DNA of 64,000 nt from Micromonospora terminaliae (GCF_009671205.1 NZ_CP045309.1:3410001-3474000); one strand, 5' to 3'. Shown: positions 25,748-36,313, counted from the stretch's first letter. Notes: a model not told the origin generated them from the letters alone. Numbers and translations are program-made.

Positions 25748-25753
25748 TTCGGC

Positions 25754-26548
25754 ATGTCCTCCCCCGCAACGGGCGCGGCCACGCTGGCTCCGCGCCGGTC
25801 GAGCCGCTTCGTCGCCTGGGTACGCGCCTGGCGCGCCGGCCTGGTGCCGTTCGACGAGGTCGCCGACGAGATCGCCGGCGACGAGGAGCACCTGGTCGCC
25901 GACGCCCCCGGCACCTGGACCGACGTGTCCCTCCGGGACGCGCTGCCCAGCCTGGCCAAGCTCTCCCCGGACGAGATCCGCCTGGTGCTGCCCGCACCGG
26001 GCGACCCGCGCGGGCTGCCCGGTCCGGGTGACTTCGCGGGGGCGGCGCTGCTGGCCGGCGAGGCCGTGGTGGCCAGCGGGCTCGGGTTCGTCCCGGAGGT
26101 CCGCACGCACACCTCCGGCTCGGGGATGACCTGGGAGACGGTGCTCTGGCGGGTCTACCCGCTGCCGACCGACGCGCCGAAGGCGTCGCTGACCGCGCCC
26201 GGCGCGGCCGAGGCGGAGGCCGAACTGGCCGCCGCGCTGGCCGAGACGACCGCCGCGCTGACCCGGCTGGACGTGGCCCAGTGGCGCCCCGAGCTGGCCG
26301 GCGCGCTCGCCGCGCTGCGCCGCCCGGACGGCGGGACGGACCTGCCGCCCGGCTTCGACCCGCGGTCGCGGCGGCTGTTCGCCCGCGCGGCCGTGCTGGA
26401 CCGGGTGCTCGCCCTGGCCGGGGAGAGCGCCCCGGGCGGGGCGGTGAACACCTTCGAGGCGCAGCAGCGGGACGCGGCGCTGCGGCCGTTGACCACCGCC
26501 TGCCGGCAGGCCCTCGTGGCCGCCTGCAACGCCCCGCTGCGCCCCTGA
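25754..26548 (+). CDS. Conserved actinobacterial protein of unknown function
   Basis: Protein of 264 aa, soluble, Ala-rich. I do not recognise a catalytic family. Visible are an N-terminal basic segment (RFVAWVRAWRAGLVPFDEVADEI), a repeated-helix region rich in Glu/Ala (AEAEAELAAALAETTAALTRL) that may form a coiled coil, and a C-terminal helix bundle (RLFARAAVLDRVLALAGE). It ends 10 nt before the convergent HAD phosphatase. It is divergent from the DUF3097 gene, with both -10 hexamers in the ~150 nt between them. Confidence 0.6.
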   Translation: MSSPATGAATLAPRRSSRFVAWVRAWRAGLVPFDEVADEIAGDEEHLVADAPGTWTDVSLRDALPSLAKLSPDEIRLVLPAPGDPRGLPGPGDFAGAALLAGEAVVASGLGFVPEVRTHTSGSGMTWETVLWRVYPLPTDAPKASLTAPGAAEAEAELAAALAETTAALTRLDVAQWRPELAGALAALRRPDGGTDLPPGFDPRSRRLFARAAVLDRVLALAGESAPGGAVNTFEAQQRDAALRPLTTACRQALVAACNAPLRP

Positions 26549-26558
26549 GCCCGAGGGC

Positions 26559-27338
26559 TCAGACCTCGTCGATCAGGTCGGCCACGGAGTTGACGATCCG
26601 GGACGGCCGGAAGGGGTAGCGCTCGGCCTCGGCCCGGCTGCTGATCCCGGTGAGCACCAGGATCGTCTCCAGCCCGGCCTCCAGCCCACAGAGGATGTCG
26701 GTGTCCATCCGGTCGCCGATCATGGCGGTGGACTCCGAGTGCGCGTCGATGGTGTTCAACGCCGAGCGCATCATCATGGGGTTCGGCTTGCCGACGAAGT
26801 ACGGCTCCACGCCGGTCGCCTTGGAGATCATCGCGGCCACCGAGCCGGCGGCCGGCAGCGCGCCCTCCACGGACGGGCCGGTGGCATCCGGGTTGGTGCA
26901 GATGAACCGGGCGCCGTCGTTGATCAGCCGGATCGCCTTGGTGATCGCCTCGAAGCTGTAGGTGCGGGTCTCCCCCAGCACCACGTAGTCGGGGGCGAAG
27001 TCGCTGAGCACGTAGCCCACCGCGTGCAGTGCCGTGGTGAGCCCGGCCTCGCCGATGACGTACGCGGTGCCGCCCGGCCGCTGGTCGGCCAGGAACTGGG
27101 CGGTGGCCAGCGCGGAGGACCAGATCGCCTCCTCCGGCACGTCGAGCCCCATCCGGGCCAGCCGGGCCTGGAGGTCGCGCGGCGTGTAGATCGAGTTGTT
27201 CGTGAGCACCAGGAACGGCTTGCCGGAGGCGCGCAGCCTCTTCACGAACTCGGGCGCGCCCGGCACCGGCTGGCCCTCGTGCACCAGCACACCGTCCATG
27301 TCGGTGAGCCAGCTCTGCACCGGCTTGCGGTCATGCAT
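26559..27338 (-). CDS. HAD-IIA family phosphatase
   Basis: Cytosolic phosphatase of 259 aa of the NagD/pyridoxal-phosphatase group. The nucleophile motif is SWLTDMDGVLVHEG, motif II is VLTNNSIYTPRDLQARL, and the C-terminal part has VGKPNPMMMRSAL and IGDRMDTDILCGLEAGLET with the metal-binding aspartates. The cap is the type IIA insert. The natural substrate (nucleotide, sugar phosphate or pyridoxal phosphate) cannot be deduced. The ATG at 27338 has GGGGACGAC upstream. It lies 35 nt downstream of the ferrochelatase gene and is probably cotranscribed with it. Confidence 0.88.
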   Translation of the reverse strand: MHDRKPVQSWLTDMDGVLVHEGQPVPGAPEFVKRLRASGKPFLVLTNNSIYTPRDLQARLARMGLDVPEEAIWSSALATAQFLADQRPGGTAYVIGEAGLTTALHAVGYVLSDFAPDYVVLGETRTYSFEAITKAIRLINDGARFICTNPDATGPSVEGALPAAGSVAAMISKATGVEPYFVGKPNPMMMRSALNTIDAHSESTAMIGDRMDTDILCGLEAGLETILVLTGISSRAEAERYPFRPSRIVNSVADLIDEV

Positions 27339-27373
27339 GTGTCGTCCCCACGGGTTGTCGAAGGTGGTCCGGC

Positions 27374-28405
27374 TCAGGGCCGGCGGGCCGGGGGCACGCA
27401 GCACAGCGCCGGGCAGGTGTCCCAGGTGGGCAGGTCGCCGAGGCGGCGGAACCACCGCTCGCCGTCCGGGGCGTGCCGTTCCAGCACGAGTTCGCGGACC
27501 ATCGCCACGAACCGGGGGTCGGTGCCCGGCGTGCCGGCGCGGACGAAGTCGAGGCCGAGCTGCTTGGCCGTGTCGAGGGCCTCGGTGTCCAGGTCCCAGA
27601 CCACCTCCAGGTGGTCGGAGACGAACCCGATGGGGCTGACCACCACGCCGGTCACGCCCTGGCCGGCCAGCGTGGCCAGGTGGTCGTTGACGTCCGGCTC
27701 CAGCCACGGCACCTGCGGCGGCCCGGAGCGGCTCTGCCAGACCAGGTCGTAGGGCAGGTCCGGCGCGGCGGCGGCGTGCACGAGCCGGGCGGTCTCGGCG
27801 AGCTGGGCGGTGTAGCGGCCGCCGTGCGGGCCGGCGGTGGCCGCCGCCGACACCGGGACCGAGTGCGCGGTGAACACCAGCCGGGTGCTCTCCCGCTTGG
27901 CCGGGTCGAGCTGCGCCAGCGCGGCCCGGACCGCGTCGGCGTGCGGCTCGACGAAGCCCGGGTGGTCCCAGAACTGGCGCAGCTTCTCGATCAGCGGGGC
28001 GTCCGGGCCGACCGCGGCCCGGGCCGCGGCGATGTCCTCCTGGTACTGCCGGCAGGACGAGTAGCCGCCGTAGGCGCTGGTGACGAAGGCCAGGGCCCGC
28101 CGGACGCCGTCGTCGCGCATCTGCGCCACCGTGTCGGCGAGCATCGGGTCCCAGTTGCGGTTGCCCCAGTAGACCGGCAGGTCGAGTCCGTGCGCGGCGA
28201 AGTCCGCCCGGATGGCCGTCAGCAGGTCCCGGCACTGCTGGTTGATCGGGGACACCCCGCCGAAGTGCAGGTAGTGCTCGGCGACCTCGGCGAGCCGCTC
28301 GGGCGGCACGCTCCGCCCCCGGGTCACGTTCTGCAGGAAGGGCAGCACGTCCTCGGGCCGCTCCGGGCCGCCGAAGGAGACCAGCACCAACGCGTCGTAC
28401 GCCAT
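27374..28405 (-). CDS. hemH: Ferrochelatase (coproporphyrin-type in actinobacteria)
   Basis: Enzyme of 343 aa that inserts Fe2+ into a porphyrin. In actinobacteria the substrate is coproporphyrin III (CpfC). Visible are [17 protein letters not shown] at the start, [24 protein letters not shown] with the catalytic histidine, [19 protein letters not shown] with the second conserved histidine and glutamate-rich helix, and a C-terminal CPALCCVP whose cysteines ligate the 2Fe-2S cluster of this class. It follows fabI by 64 nt in the same direction, as in mycobacteria (inhA-hemH), so fabG-fabI-hemH may be one operon. Confidence 0.93.
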   Translation of the reverse strand: MAYDALVLVSFGGPERPEDVLPFLQNVTRGRSVPPERLAEVAEHYLHFGGVSPINQQCRDLLTAIRADFAAHGLDLPVYWGNRNWDPMLADTVAQMRDDGVRRALAFVTSAYGGYSSCRQYQEDIAAARAAVGPDAPLIEKLRQFWDHPGFVEPHADAVRAALAQLDPAKRESTRLVFTAHSVPVSAAATAGPHGGRYTAQLAETARLVHAAAAPDLPYDLVWQSRSGPPQVPWLEPDVNDHLATLAGQGVTGVVVSPIGFVSDHLEVVWDLDTEALDTAKQLGLDFVRAGTPGTDPRFVAMVRELVLERHAPDGERWFRRLGDLPTWDTCPALCCVPPARRP

Positions 28406-28469
28406 GGTGGCATTCTCCCCCGACGGCCGGGACGGTCCGGCGGCTACCCCGGGACGTGCGGTCCGGGTC

Positions 28470-29237
28470 TCAGGCGCCGATGGCGTGGTAGCCGCCGTCG
28501 ACGTGGACGATCTCGCCGGTGGTCGCCGGGAACCAGTCGGAGAGCAGCGCCAGGCAGGCCCGGGCGGCCGGCTCCTGGTCGGTCAGGTTCCAGCCCAGCG
28601 GGGCGCGCTCGGTCCAGGCGTCCTCGAACTGGTCGAAGCCGGGGATGGACTTGGCGGCGATGGTGCGCAGCGGCCCGGCGGCCACCAGGTTGCTGCGGAT
28701 GCCCTGCTTGCCCAGGTGCAGCGCCAGGTAGCGGGAGGCGGACTCCAGCCCGGCCTTGGCCACGCCCATCCAGTCGTAGACCGGCCACGCCTTGGTGGCG
28801 TCGAAGGTGAGGCCCACCACGGCGCCGCCCGCCGACATCAGTGGCAGCGCCGCCATGGCCAGGGACTTGTACGAGTAGGTGGAGACCTGGAGGGCGGTCG
28901 CGACGTCCTCCCAGGGCGCGTCGAGGAAGCCGCCGCCGAGGCAGCTCTGCGGGGCGAAGCCGATGGAGTGCACCACCCCGTCGAGGCCGTCGACGTGCTC
29001 GCGCACCCGGTCGGCCAGGCCGGCCAGGTGCTCGGTGCTGGTGACGTCCAGCTCGATCACCGGCGCGGGCTCGGGCAGCCGCTTGGCGATCCGCTCGACC
29101 AGGGAGAGCCGGCCGTAGCCGGTGAGTACGACCTGGGCGCCGTTCTCCTGGGCGAGCTTCGCCACCGAGAAGGCGATCGAGGCGTCGGTGATGACGCCGG
29201 TGACCAGCAGCCGCTTACCGGCCAGGAGTCCGGACAT
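28470..29237 (-). CDS. fabI: Enoyl-[ACP] reductase, InhA/FabI type
   Basis: NADH-dependent enzyme of 255 aa for the last step of each fatty-acid elongation cycle. It has the FabI-type glycine loop ([16 protein letters not shown]), VHSIGFAPQ, and the catalytic Y-x6-K ([12 protein letters not shown]), followed by [16 protein letters not shown] and [10 protein letters not shown]. The ATG 29237 follows GGAGGGAACTGCGA, a good site. It is 22 nt downstream of fabG, the mabA-inhA arrangement of actinobacteria. Confidence 0.94.
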   Translation of the reverse strand: MSGLLAGKRLLVTGVITDASIAFSVAKLAQENGAQVVLTGYGRLSLVERIAKRLPEPAPVIELDVTSTEHLAGLADRVREHVDGLDGVVHSIGFAPQSCLGGGFLDAPWEDVATALQVSTYSYKSLAMAALPLMSAGGAVVGLTFDATKAWPVYDWMGVAKAGLESASRYLALHLGKQGIRSNLVAAGPLRTIAAKSIPGFDQFEDAWTERAPLGWNLTDQEPAARACLALLSDWFPATTGEIVHVDGGYHAIGA

Positions 29238-29259
29238 TCGCAGTTCCCTCCGTACTTTC

Positions 29260-30036
<777 letters not shown>

Positions 30037-30122
30037 CGTGCCAGGTCGGGCCCGGTTCCGCGGCCCGGTCGGCCGGGGCCGGTGGACCGGTCGGCCGAGT
30101 GCGTGCCGCGGGTGCGCCGGGT

Positions 30123-30128
30123 GTACGA
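30123..30128 (+). promoter_or_regulatory. Extended -10 TGTACGAT
   Basis: TACGAT preceded by TG forms an extended -10 element at 30123-30128. It is followed at 30180 by a strong Shine-Dalgarno sequence and a hairpin, and would transcribe a short RNA leading to the two small ORFs at 30195 and 30442. Confidence 0.4.
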
Positions 30129-30181
30129 TGATCGACGTCTGCGGGCAGTGGATCGCCCGCCGCCGAGCCCCGTCGACCGCA

Positions 30182-30214
30182 GGAGGTGATCGCTGTGCGA
30201 GATAGCGATCCTCC
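30182..30214 (+). ncRNA. Hairpin that occludes a perfect Shine-Dalgarno and start codon
   Basis: AGGAGGTGATC (from 30181) is an 11-nt perfect complement to the 3' end of 16S rRNA. GGAG (30182-30185) can pair with CTCC (30211-30214), and GATCGCT (30188-30194) with AGCGATC (30204-30210), leaving a 2-nt bulge and the GTG in a 9-nt loop. As drawn, the ribosome-binding site is sequestered, so translation would need opening by a factor, temperature or an upstream sequence. The function is inferred from structure only. Confidence 0.5.
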
Positions 30215-30248
30215 CAGTCGTGGCCGGGCCGACCGTCAGCCCCGCTGA
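30195..30248 (+). CDS. Candidate 17-aa leader peptide
   Basis: GTG 30195 to TGA 30246-30248 would code for a basic 17-residue peptide (MRDSDPPSRGRADRQPR if the GTG is read as Met). It has no signal or membrane segment. The case for it is the strong Shine-Dalgarno AGGAGGTGA 7 nt upstream and the upstream promoter; the case against is its size and that the start is in a hairpin loop. It could be a regulatory uORF, or a decoy ribosome-binding site in a regulatory RNA. Confidence 0.45.
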   Translation: MRDSDPPSRGRADRQPR

Positions 30249-30441
30249 GCCACGACTCAGCCGACAGCGCTGACCCCGCTTCCCCGCCCTCCGCACCGCC
30301 CCGCTCTCCTCGGCCACCCGCCGAGGTGATCGTGCCGCGCGCGGCCGGCGGAGCACCCCGGTCACGACTTCGTGTGCGTACGCCCCGATCCACCCCCGCG
30401 GTCCGCCCCGCCCCGGGCCGCCGTCGCCACGGAGCAGTCCC

Positions 30442-30528
30442 ATGAGCCGTTACGTCGCCCCGCTGGGCTTCACCCTCGCCGCCGTCTGGGTGGCCGTCCT
30501 CTTCGTCCTGGCCGGCGGCGGTCACTGA
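30442..30528 (+). CDS. Small single-helix membrane protein, 28 aa
   Basis: ATG 30442 to TGA 30526-30528 gives 28 residues: a short polar start (MSRYVAP), one hydrophobic helix (LGFTLAAVWVAVLFVLA) and a GGGH tail. GGAG lies 7 nt before the ATG. It is 193 nt after the candidate leader peptide on the same strand, and 31 nt before the convergent VWA gene ends. It is too short for most gene finders. The amino-acid pattern looks protein-like and not random, but no homologue can be named. Confidence 0.5.
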   Translation: MSRYVAPLGFTLAAVWVAVLFVLAGGGH

Positions 30529-30559
30529 CCACCACCGGCCGGGCCCCGGCCGCCCCGCC

Positions 30560-31510
30560 TCAGATCAGGCGGGACGACCAGAGCAGGCTCGTCGCCCCCG
30601 CGCAGAGCGCGAGGAGCAGCGCGATCCCCGCGTACCACTGGGTGATCTCCCGCGGCTCGGTCCGGAAGCCGATCGAGCTGCCCATGTCCTGGTAGACCTG
30701 CTTCAGTTCGCTGACCGAGGCGGCCTCGTAGAAGTAGCCCTGGGTGGTCTCCGCGAGCTGCGACAGCGCCATCCGGTCCACCGGCACCCGCTGGAGCTGG
30801 CCGCCGATGTCCACCTGACCCGAGTCGGTGCCGAACGCGATGGTGGAGACCGGGACGTTGGCCGCCTGCGCCGCCGCGGCCGCCTCCTCCACCGAGCGGC
30901 CCGAGGTGCGGTAGCCGTCGGAGAGCAGCACGATCCGGGCCGGGGGGATGCCGGCGGCGCCGTCCGCGGGCACCGAGCGGATCGCCTCCAGGCAGGTGAA
31001 GACCGCCTCACCGGTCGCGGTCGCCTCGGCCAGCACCAGCCCGTCGATGGCGGTGGTCACGGCGCCCCGGTCCTTGGTGGGCGGCACCAGCACGTTGGCC
31101 GACTTGGCGAACGACACCAGCCCGAGGTTGTAGCTCTCCGGCAGCTCGCCGACGAACTGCTTGGCCGCCTCCTGCGCCGCCTCCAGCCGGTTGGGCGCCA
31201 CGTCGTCGGCCTGCATGGACAGCGACACGTCGATGGCGAGCATCACGGTCGCCCGTTCGAGGGGCTCCTTGGTGTCGATCGCCGGACGGGCCAGCCCGGT
31301 GGCGAGCACCAGCAGGCAGAGCAGGAAGGCGGTGGCTGCCACGTGCCGCCGCCAGCCCAGCCCCTTCGGCGCCAGGGTGCGCAGCAGGTCCACGTTGGTG
31401 AACCGCATCGCGTAGTGCCGGCGGTGCAGCTGCCGCCAGACGTACGCGGCGGCCAGGGCGAGCACCGGCAGCACGGCCAGCAGCCACCACGGTTGCAGAA
31501 AACGGATCAT
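30560..31510 (-). CDS. VWA-domain membrane protein
   Basis: Protein of 316 aa with two N-terminal helices (WWLLAVLPVLALAAAYVW and TAFLLCLLVLATGLA), a von Willebrand A domain with the metal-ion site LAIDVSLSM at 91-99 and later LLSDGYRTSGRS, and a C-terminal helix (WYAGIALLLALCAGATSLLW). It matches the BatA/BatB-type proteins that go with a MoxR ATPase and a DUF58 protein. Its ATG overlaps the stop of the DUF58 gene by 4 nt (ATGA). These operons are thought to act in stress tolerance or metal/cofactor insertion chaperoning; the client is unknown. Confidence 0.9.
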   Translation of the reverse strand: MIRFLQPWWLLAVLPVLALAAAYVWRQLHRRHYAMRFTNVDLLRTLAPKGLGWRRHVAATAFLLCLLVLATGLARPAIDTKEPLERATVMLAIDVSLSMQADDVAPNRLEAAQEAAKQFVGELPESYNLGLVSFAKSANVLVPPTKDRGAVTTAIDGLVLAEATATGEAVFTCLEAIRSVPADGAAGIPPARIVLLSDGYRTSGRSVEEAAAAAQAANVPVSTIAFGTDSGQVDIGGQLQRVPVDRMALSQLAETTQGYFYEAASVSELKQVYQDMGSSIGFRTEPREITQWYAGIALLLALCAGATSLLWSSRLI

Positions 31511-32477
31511 CGAGTCGTCCCTCGGGTGCGGGCGTGCCGTTGCGCGGCCACGAAACGCACCATGTCCAGCAGCCAGTCTCGGTCGGTACGCAGTCGCAGG
31601 TGGGCCGCGCCGGCGCTGCGCAGCTCGGCGGCGATCGCCGCGCGCTGGGCGGCCGCCGACTCGGCGTACCGGCGGCGCAGGCGCGGGTCGGCGGTCTGCA
31701 CCTCGTGCAGCTCCCCGGTCTCCGGGTCGACCACCGGCAGCACCCCCACGTCGGGCAGTTCCAGCTCGCGTGGGTCGACCACCTCGACGGCCAGCACGTC
31801 GTGCCGGACCCGCAGCTTACGGATCGGCCGGCCCCACTGCTGCGGCGGCGCGAGGAAGTCGGAGATCACCACGGCCACGCCCCGCCGGCGCGGCGGGCGG
31901 TTGAGCATGTCGACGAGGACACCCAGGTCACTGCGGCCGGGCCGGATCTCCGTGCCGGCGATGGCCCGCAGCAACCCCTGCGCCTCCTTGCGACCGGCCC
32001 GGGCGGGCAGCCGGTGCAGGGCCCCCGGGCCGGCGGGCGCCGCGCCGCCCCGCCACCGCCCCGCCGGCACGGGCGCGCCGGTGCCGACCACCGCGCCGAT
32101 CCGGTTGCCGCCCCGGACGGTCAGGTGGGCCAGGGCGGCCGCCGCGGCGACCACCACGTCCCGCTTGAGCCACCGGCCGGTGCCGAAGTCCAGGCTCGCC
32201 GAGAGGTCGACCGCCAGCCACGTCTCCAGCTCCCGGTCGGCCACCGTACGGCGGACGTGCGGCATCGTGGTGCGGGCGGTGACCGGCCAGTCCATCCGGC
32301 GCACGTCGTCGCCGGGCCGGTACTCGCGCGACTCCCCCGCCTCGCTGCCCGGGCCGGGCAGCAGCCCGGCGTAGTCGCCCTGGAGCAGCCCGTCGAGCTT
32401 CCGGGTGACCATGAGCTGCAACCGGGCGAGGACGGCGCCGGAACGCTCGCCACTGGCCGGCAGCCGGGCTGGTGGGG

Positions 32478-32481
<4 letters not shown>
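31507..32481 (-). CDS. DUF58 protein
   Basis: Protein of 324 aa carrying the DUF58 signature (GESREYRPGDDVRRMDWPVTA) and a degenerate VWA-like domain (LAVDLSASLDFG, VLVDMLNRPPRRRGVAVVISD). No membrane segment is visible, unlike many DUF58 proteins. It is the middle gene of moxR-DUF58-VWA: its GTG 32481 overlaps the moxR stop by 4 nt (GTGA) and its own stop overlaps the VWA start by 4 nt. The tight couplings suggest fixed stoichiometry. Confidence 0.9.
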
Positions 32482-33584
<1,103 letters not shown>

Positions 33585-33741
33585 CGGTCCTCCACAGCAT
33601 GGTCGTCGTCGCGGCGTGGTGCGTATCAAGACTGTCATGCCTTGCTGAGAGCCGAGGGCGGGAGACGGACGATTTTCGCCGCGCCGTCCCCCGGCACGGA
33701 AAACCCTGAACACGGGTGGACAACAAGGGGTCCGGCGTGTG

Positions 33742-33788
33742 TACGATTCACCCCGTCGCCGGGCGGCTCCCCCCGTGGCCGCCCGGCG
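33742..33788 (+). ncRNA. Promoter plus hairpin, possible short RNA
   Basis: An extended -10 TGTACGAT (TACGAT at 33742-33747) is followed 9 nt later by an 11-bp perfect hairpin CGCCGGGCGGC (33757-33788). It lies between the moxR start and the leaderless gene at 33825 and reads toward the latter. It could be an attenuator or a very short RNA. Evidence is only the two elements and their spacing. Confidence 0.3.
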
Positions 33789-33811
33789 CTAAAGCTCCCG
33801 GCGTGCGGCTC

Positions 33812-33817
33812 TAGACT
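33812..33817 (+). promoter_or_regulatory. -10 hexamer TAGACT before GTG 33825
   Basis: TAGACT followed after 7 nt by the GTG of the small Cys protein; there is no ribosome-binding site. Confidence 0.5.
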
Positions 33818-33824
33818 CGCCCCG

Positions 33825-34055
33825 GTGACCACTCCCACTCCCCCCGACGACGCGCTGATCTGCTCGGCGCGGGGGTGTCGCGCGCCCGCCGTGTGGGAGC
33901 TGCGCTGGAACAATCCCCGCCTGCACCCGCCCGAGCGGCGCAAGACGTGGCTGGCCTGTCCCGCGCACCGCGCGTCGCTGGGCGACTTCCTCGACGCGCG
34001 CGGCTTCCTCCGCGAGGTCGAACCGGTGCCGGGATCGCCTACGCTCGAATCGTGA
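33825..34055 (+). CDS. Small Cys/His protein conserved in actinobacteria
   Basis: Protein of 76 aa with four probable metal ligands: C-x4-C (CSARGC) near the N-terminus and C-x2-H (CPAH) near residue 47, with an aromatic stretch WELRWNNPRLHPPERRKTW between. It looks like a one-zinc or structural ribbon domain. Relatives are sometimes misnamed acetone carboxylase; nothing here supports that. The GTG start is set by TAGACT 7 nt upstream. It is followed 21 nt later by the PH-domain pair and may share their transcript. Confidence 0.7.
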   Translation: MTTPTPPDDALICSARGCRAPAVWELRWNNPRLHPPERRKTWLACPAHRASLGDFLDARGFLREVEPVPGSPTLES

Positions 34056-34076
34056 GCGAGCGCAGCGGACCACCCG

Positions 34077-34604
34077 GTGAACGGTGACGACCTCGCCGGC
34101 CGGCCGCCGGCACCGACCGGCCCCCTGGAGCCCTGGCCGGACACCGTCCGGTGGCAGCCGATCTCCCGCGACCTGATCTGGGTGGAGCTGATCCGCCTCG
34201 GCATCGGTCTCGCCGTGGCACTGGTGGCGCTCGGCGTGGCCTGGGCGGTCTCCGGCCACTGGCTGTTCGGCGCCGCTCTGGGCGTGGCGCTGCTGCTGGC
34301 CGCCTGGCGGACGGTCACCATCGTCCGCGCGGTGCGCGCCTGGGGCTACGCCGAGCGCGCCGACGACCTGCTGGTCCGGCACGGCCTGCTGGTGCGGCGG
34401 CTGTCCATCGTGCCGTACTCGCGGATGCAGTTCGTCGACGTGAGCGCCGGGCCGCTGGAACGCGCCTTCGACCTGGCCACCGTGCAGCTGCACACCGCCG
34501 CGGCGGCGAGCGACGCCCGCGTGCCGGGCCTGCGCCCGGCCGAGGCGTCCCGGCTGCGGGACCGGCTCACCGCGCTCGGCGAGGACCGGGCGGAGGGGCT
34601 GTGA
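34077..34604 (+). CDS. PH-domain (DUF304/YdbS-like) membrane protein
   Basis: Membrane protein of 175 aa with two N-terminal helices (LIRLGIGLAVALVALGVAWA, WLFGAALGVALLLAAW) and one bacterial PH (DUF304) domain: ADDLLVRHGLLVRRLSIVPYSRMQFVDVSAGPLERAFDLATVQLHTA. Homologues sit beside a larger YdbT-like protein, as here; its GTG overlaps this stop by 4 nt (GTGA). In Bacillus the YdbST pair affects resistance to some peptide antibiotics; whether this holds here is unknown. GTG 34077 is the start used; no clear ribosome-binding site is visible. Confidence 0.85.
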   Translation: MNGDDLAGRPPAPTGPLEPWPDTVRWQPISRDLIWVELIRLGIGLAVALVALGVAWAVSGHWLFGAALGVALLLAAWRTVTIVRAVRAWGYAERADDLLVRHGLLVRRLSIVPYSRMQFVDVSAGPLERAFDLATVQLHTAAAASDARVPGLRPAEASRLRDRLTALGEDRAEGL

Positions 34605-36313
34605 GCGAGGGCCCGGCCGAGCCGGAGCCCGGCGGCCCGCCGCCGCACCAGCCCGCCGCCGCACCGCCGCCCGCCGCCGCCGAGCCGCCCCGCAACGGCC
34701 AGCCGTGGCCACCGCAATCGGGGTACGCCCACCCACCCGCGCCACCGCCCGGGTACGGCCCACCCGCACCACCGCCCGGGTACGGCCCACCCGCGCCGCC
34801 GCCCGGATACGGACCGCCCCCGCCGCCGTCCGGCTACGGGCACCCCGCCGCGCCTGGTTACGGCCATCCGCCGCCGCCCGGGTACGGCCCGCCCGCGCCG
34901 CCCTGGGCCGGGCCGGGTCATCCCGCTCCCGCCGGACCTGGCCCCTGGTGGCCGGCCGGGGCGGGCGGTCCGGGAGGGCCCCCGCCGAGCGGGGAGGAGC
35001 CGCGGCAGCGGCTGCATCCGCTGAGCCCGGCGCTGCACGGCGCGAAGTCGCTGGTGGTGGTGATCGCCGGGCTCTCCTGGTCGACGCTGTCGCGGGTCGG
35101 CTTCGGCTGGTTCGCCGTGCTCGTCGCGATCTTCGTCCTGGGCGCCACCGTGCTGTCGGTGATCAGCTGGTGGAACACCGGCTACCACGTGGTGGGGCGC
35201 GAGCTGCGGGTGCACGAGGGGCTGCTTTGGCGGCGTACCCGGGCCATCCCGCTGGAGCGCCTGCAGGCCGTGGAGGTGGTCCGGCCGCTGCTCGCGCAGC
35301 TCACCGGGCTGGCCGAGCTGCGGCTGGAGGTCGTCGGCGGGGGCAAGACCGAGGCGCCGCTGGCGTACCTGAGCGTGGCCGAGGCGACCGCGCTGCGGCA
35401 GCGGCTGCTCGCCGTGGCCGGCCGGGCCCCGGAGGCCGCACCGCCCGTCGCCGCCCCCGGGATGCCGGCCCCGCCCGCCCCGGCGCCGGGCCGCCTGCTG
35501 CACGGCGTTCGCAACCGGGACCTGCTGGTCAGCCAGCTGCTCACCCCGCAGGCGTTCCTGCTCCCGTTCGGCCTGGCCTTCGTGGTGGCGCAGTTCGTCT
35601 CCGAGGGGTCCTGGTCGTTCATCGCGGTGGCCAGCACGCTGACGGCCATGGCCGGCGTGGTGCTGCAACCGGTCCGCCGGGTGCTCGACGACTGGAGCTT
35701 CCGGCTCGACCGCGACGGCGACACGCTGCGGGTACGCAACGGGCTGCTGGAGACCCGGGTGCAGACCGTGCCGCTGCACCGGGTGCAGACGGTCGGCGTG
35801 ACCTGGCCGCTGCTCTGGCGGATGAGGGGCTGGCTGCGGCTGCGGCTGGAGGTGGCCGGCTACTCGGGCGCCGAGCCGGACGACCGGAACCGCCCGGACC
35901 GGCTACTGCCCGTCGGGGACGCGCACACCGGCGAGCTGGTCGTGGCGGAGGTGCTTCCCGGCGTCCGGCTGGCGGCGCTGCCCGCCACGCTGCCGCCGCG
36001 ACGGGCCCGCTGGCTGCGCCCGCTGAGCCGGGCGAGGGTCGGCGCCGGCCTCGACGAGCAGGTCTTCGTGGCCCGCTCCGGGCTGCTGACCCGCCGGTTG
36101 ACGCTGGTCCCGTACGCCCGGATCCAGAGCGTGCGGGTGACCCAGGGCCCGGCGCAGCGACGGCTGCGGCTCGCCACCGTGCACGCGGACACCGCCGGTG
36201 GCTCGGGCGCGGCGGCCCTGCACCGGGATCTCGCCGAGGCGTGGGAGCTGGCGGCGGAGCTGACCGCACGGGCGCACGGCGCCCGCCGGACCGACCGGGG
36301 ACGCGCGGGCTGA
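34601..36313 (+). CDS. Large PH-domain (YdbT-like) membrane protein with Pro-Gly-Tyr repeats
   Basis: Protein of 570 aa. The first ~130 residues are a disordered Pro/Gly/Tyr-rich tail with several PPGYGPPAP units, unusual for the family and probably cytosolic. Then come two membrane segments and the first PH domain (ELRVHEGLLWRRTRAIPLERLQAVEVV), two more segments and a second (GLLETRVQTVPLHRVQTVGVTWPLL), and a third (SGLLTRRLTLVPYARIQSVRVTQGP). It starts with a GTG that overlaps the upstream small PH protein by 4 nt, so the two are coupled. Confidence 0.86.
   Translation: MSEGPAEPEPGGPPPHQPAAAPPPAAAEPPRNGQPWPPQSGYAHPPAPPPGYGPPAPPPGYGPPAPPPGYGPPPPPSGYGHPAAPGYGHPPPPGYGPPAPPWAGPGHPAPAGPGPWWPAGAGGPGGPPPSGEEPRQRLHPLSPALHGAKSLVVVIAGLSWSTLSRVGFGWFAVLVAIFVLGATVLSVISWWNTGYHVVGRELRVHEGLLWRRTRAIPLERLQAVEVVRPLLAQLTGLAELRLEVVGGGKTEAPLAYLSVAEATALRQRLLAVAGRAPEAAPPVAAPGMPAPPAPAPGRLLHGVRNRDLLVSQLLTPQAFLLPFGLAFVVAQFVSEGSWSFIAVASTLTAMAGVVLQPVRRVLDDWSFRLDRDGDTLRVRNGLLETRVQTVPLHRVQTVGVTWPLLWRMRGWLRLRLEVAGYSGAEPDDRNRPDRLLPVGDAHTGELVVAEVLPGVRLAALPATLPPRRARWLRPLSRARVGAGLDEQVFVARSGLLTRRLTLVPYARIQSVRVTQGPAQRRLRLATVHADTAGGSGAAALHRDLAEAWELAAELTARAHGARRTDRGRAG
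34721..34905 (+). repeat. In-frame tandem repeats coding for PPGYG units
   Basis: About 30-nt units around CCGCCCGGGTACGGCC are repeated near 34745, 34774 and 34801 and, more degenerate, to 34890. They code for the PPGYG repeats of the YdbT-like protein. Such tracts can change length by slippage. Confidence 0.75.

Noticed and set aside
33825..34055. Acetone carboxylase, as relatives of this small protein are sometimes called
   Set aside because: At 76 aa with C-x4-C and C-x2-H it cannot be a carboxylase; it is a small probable metal-binding protein.
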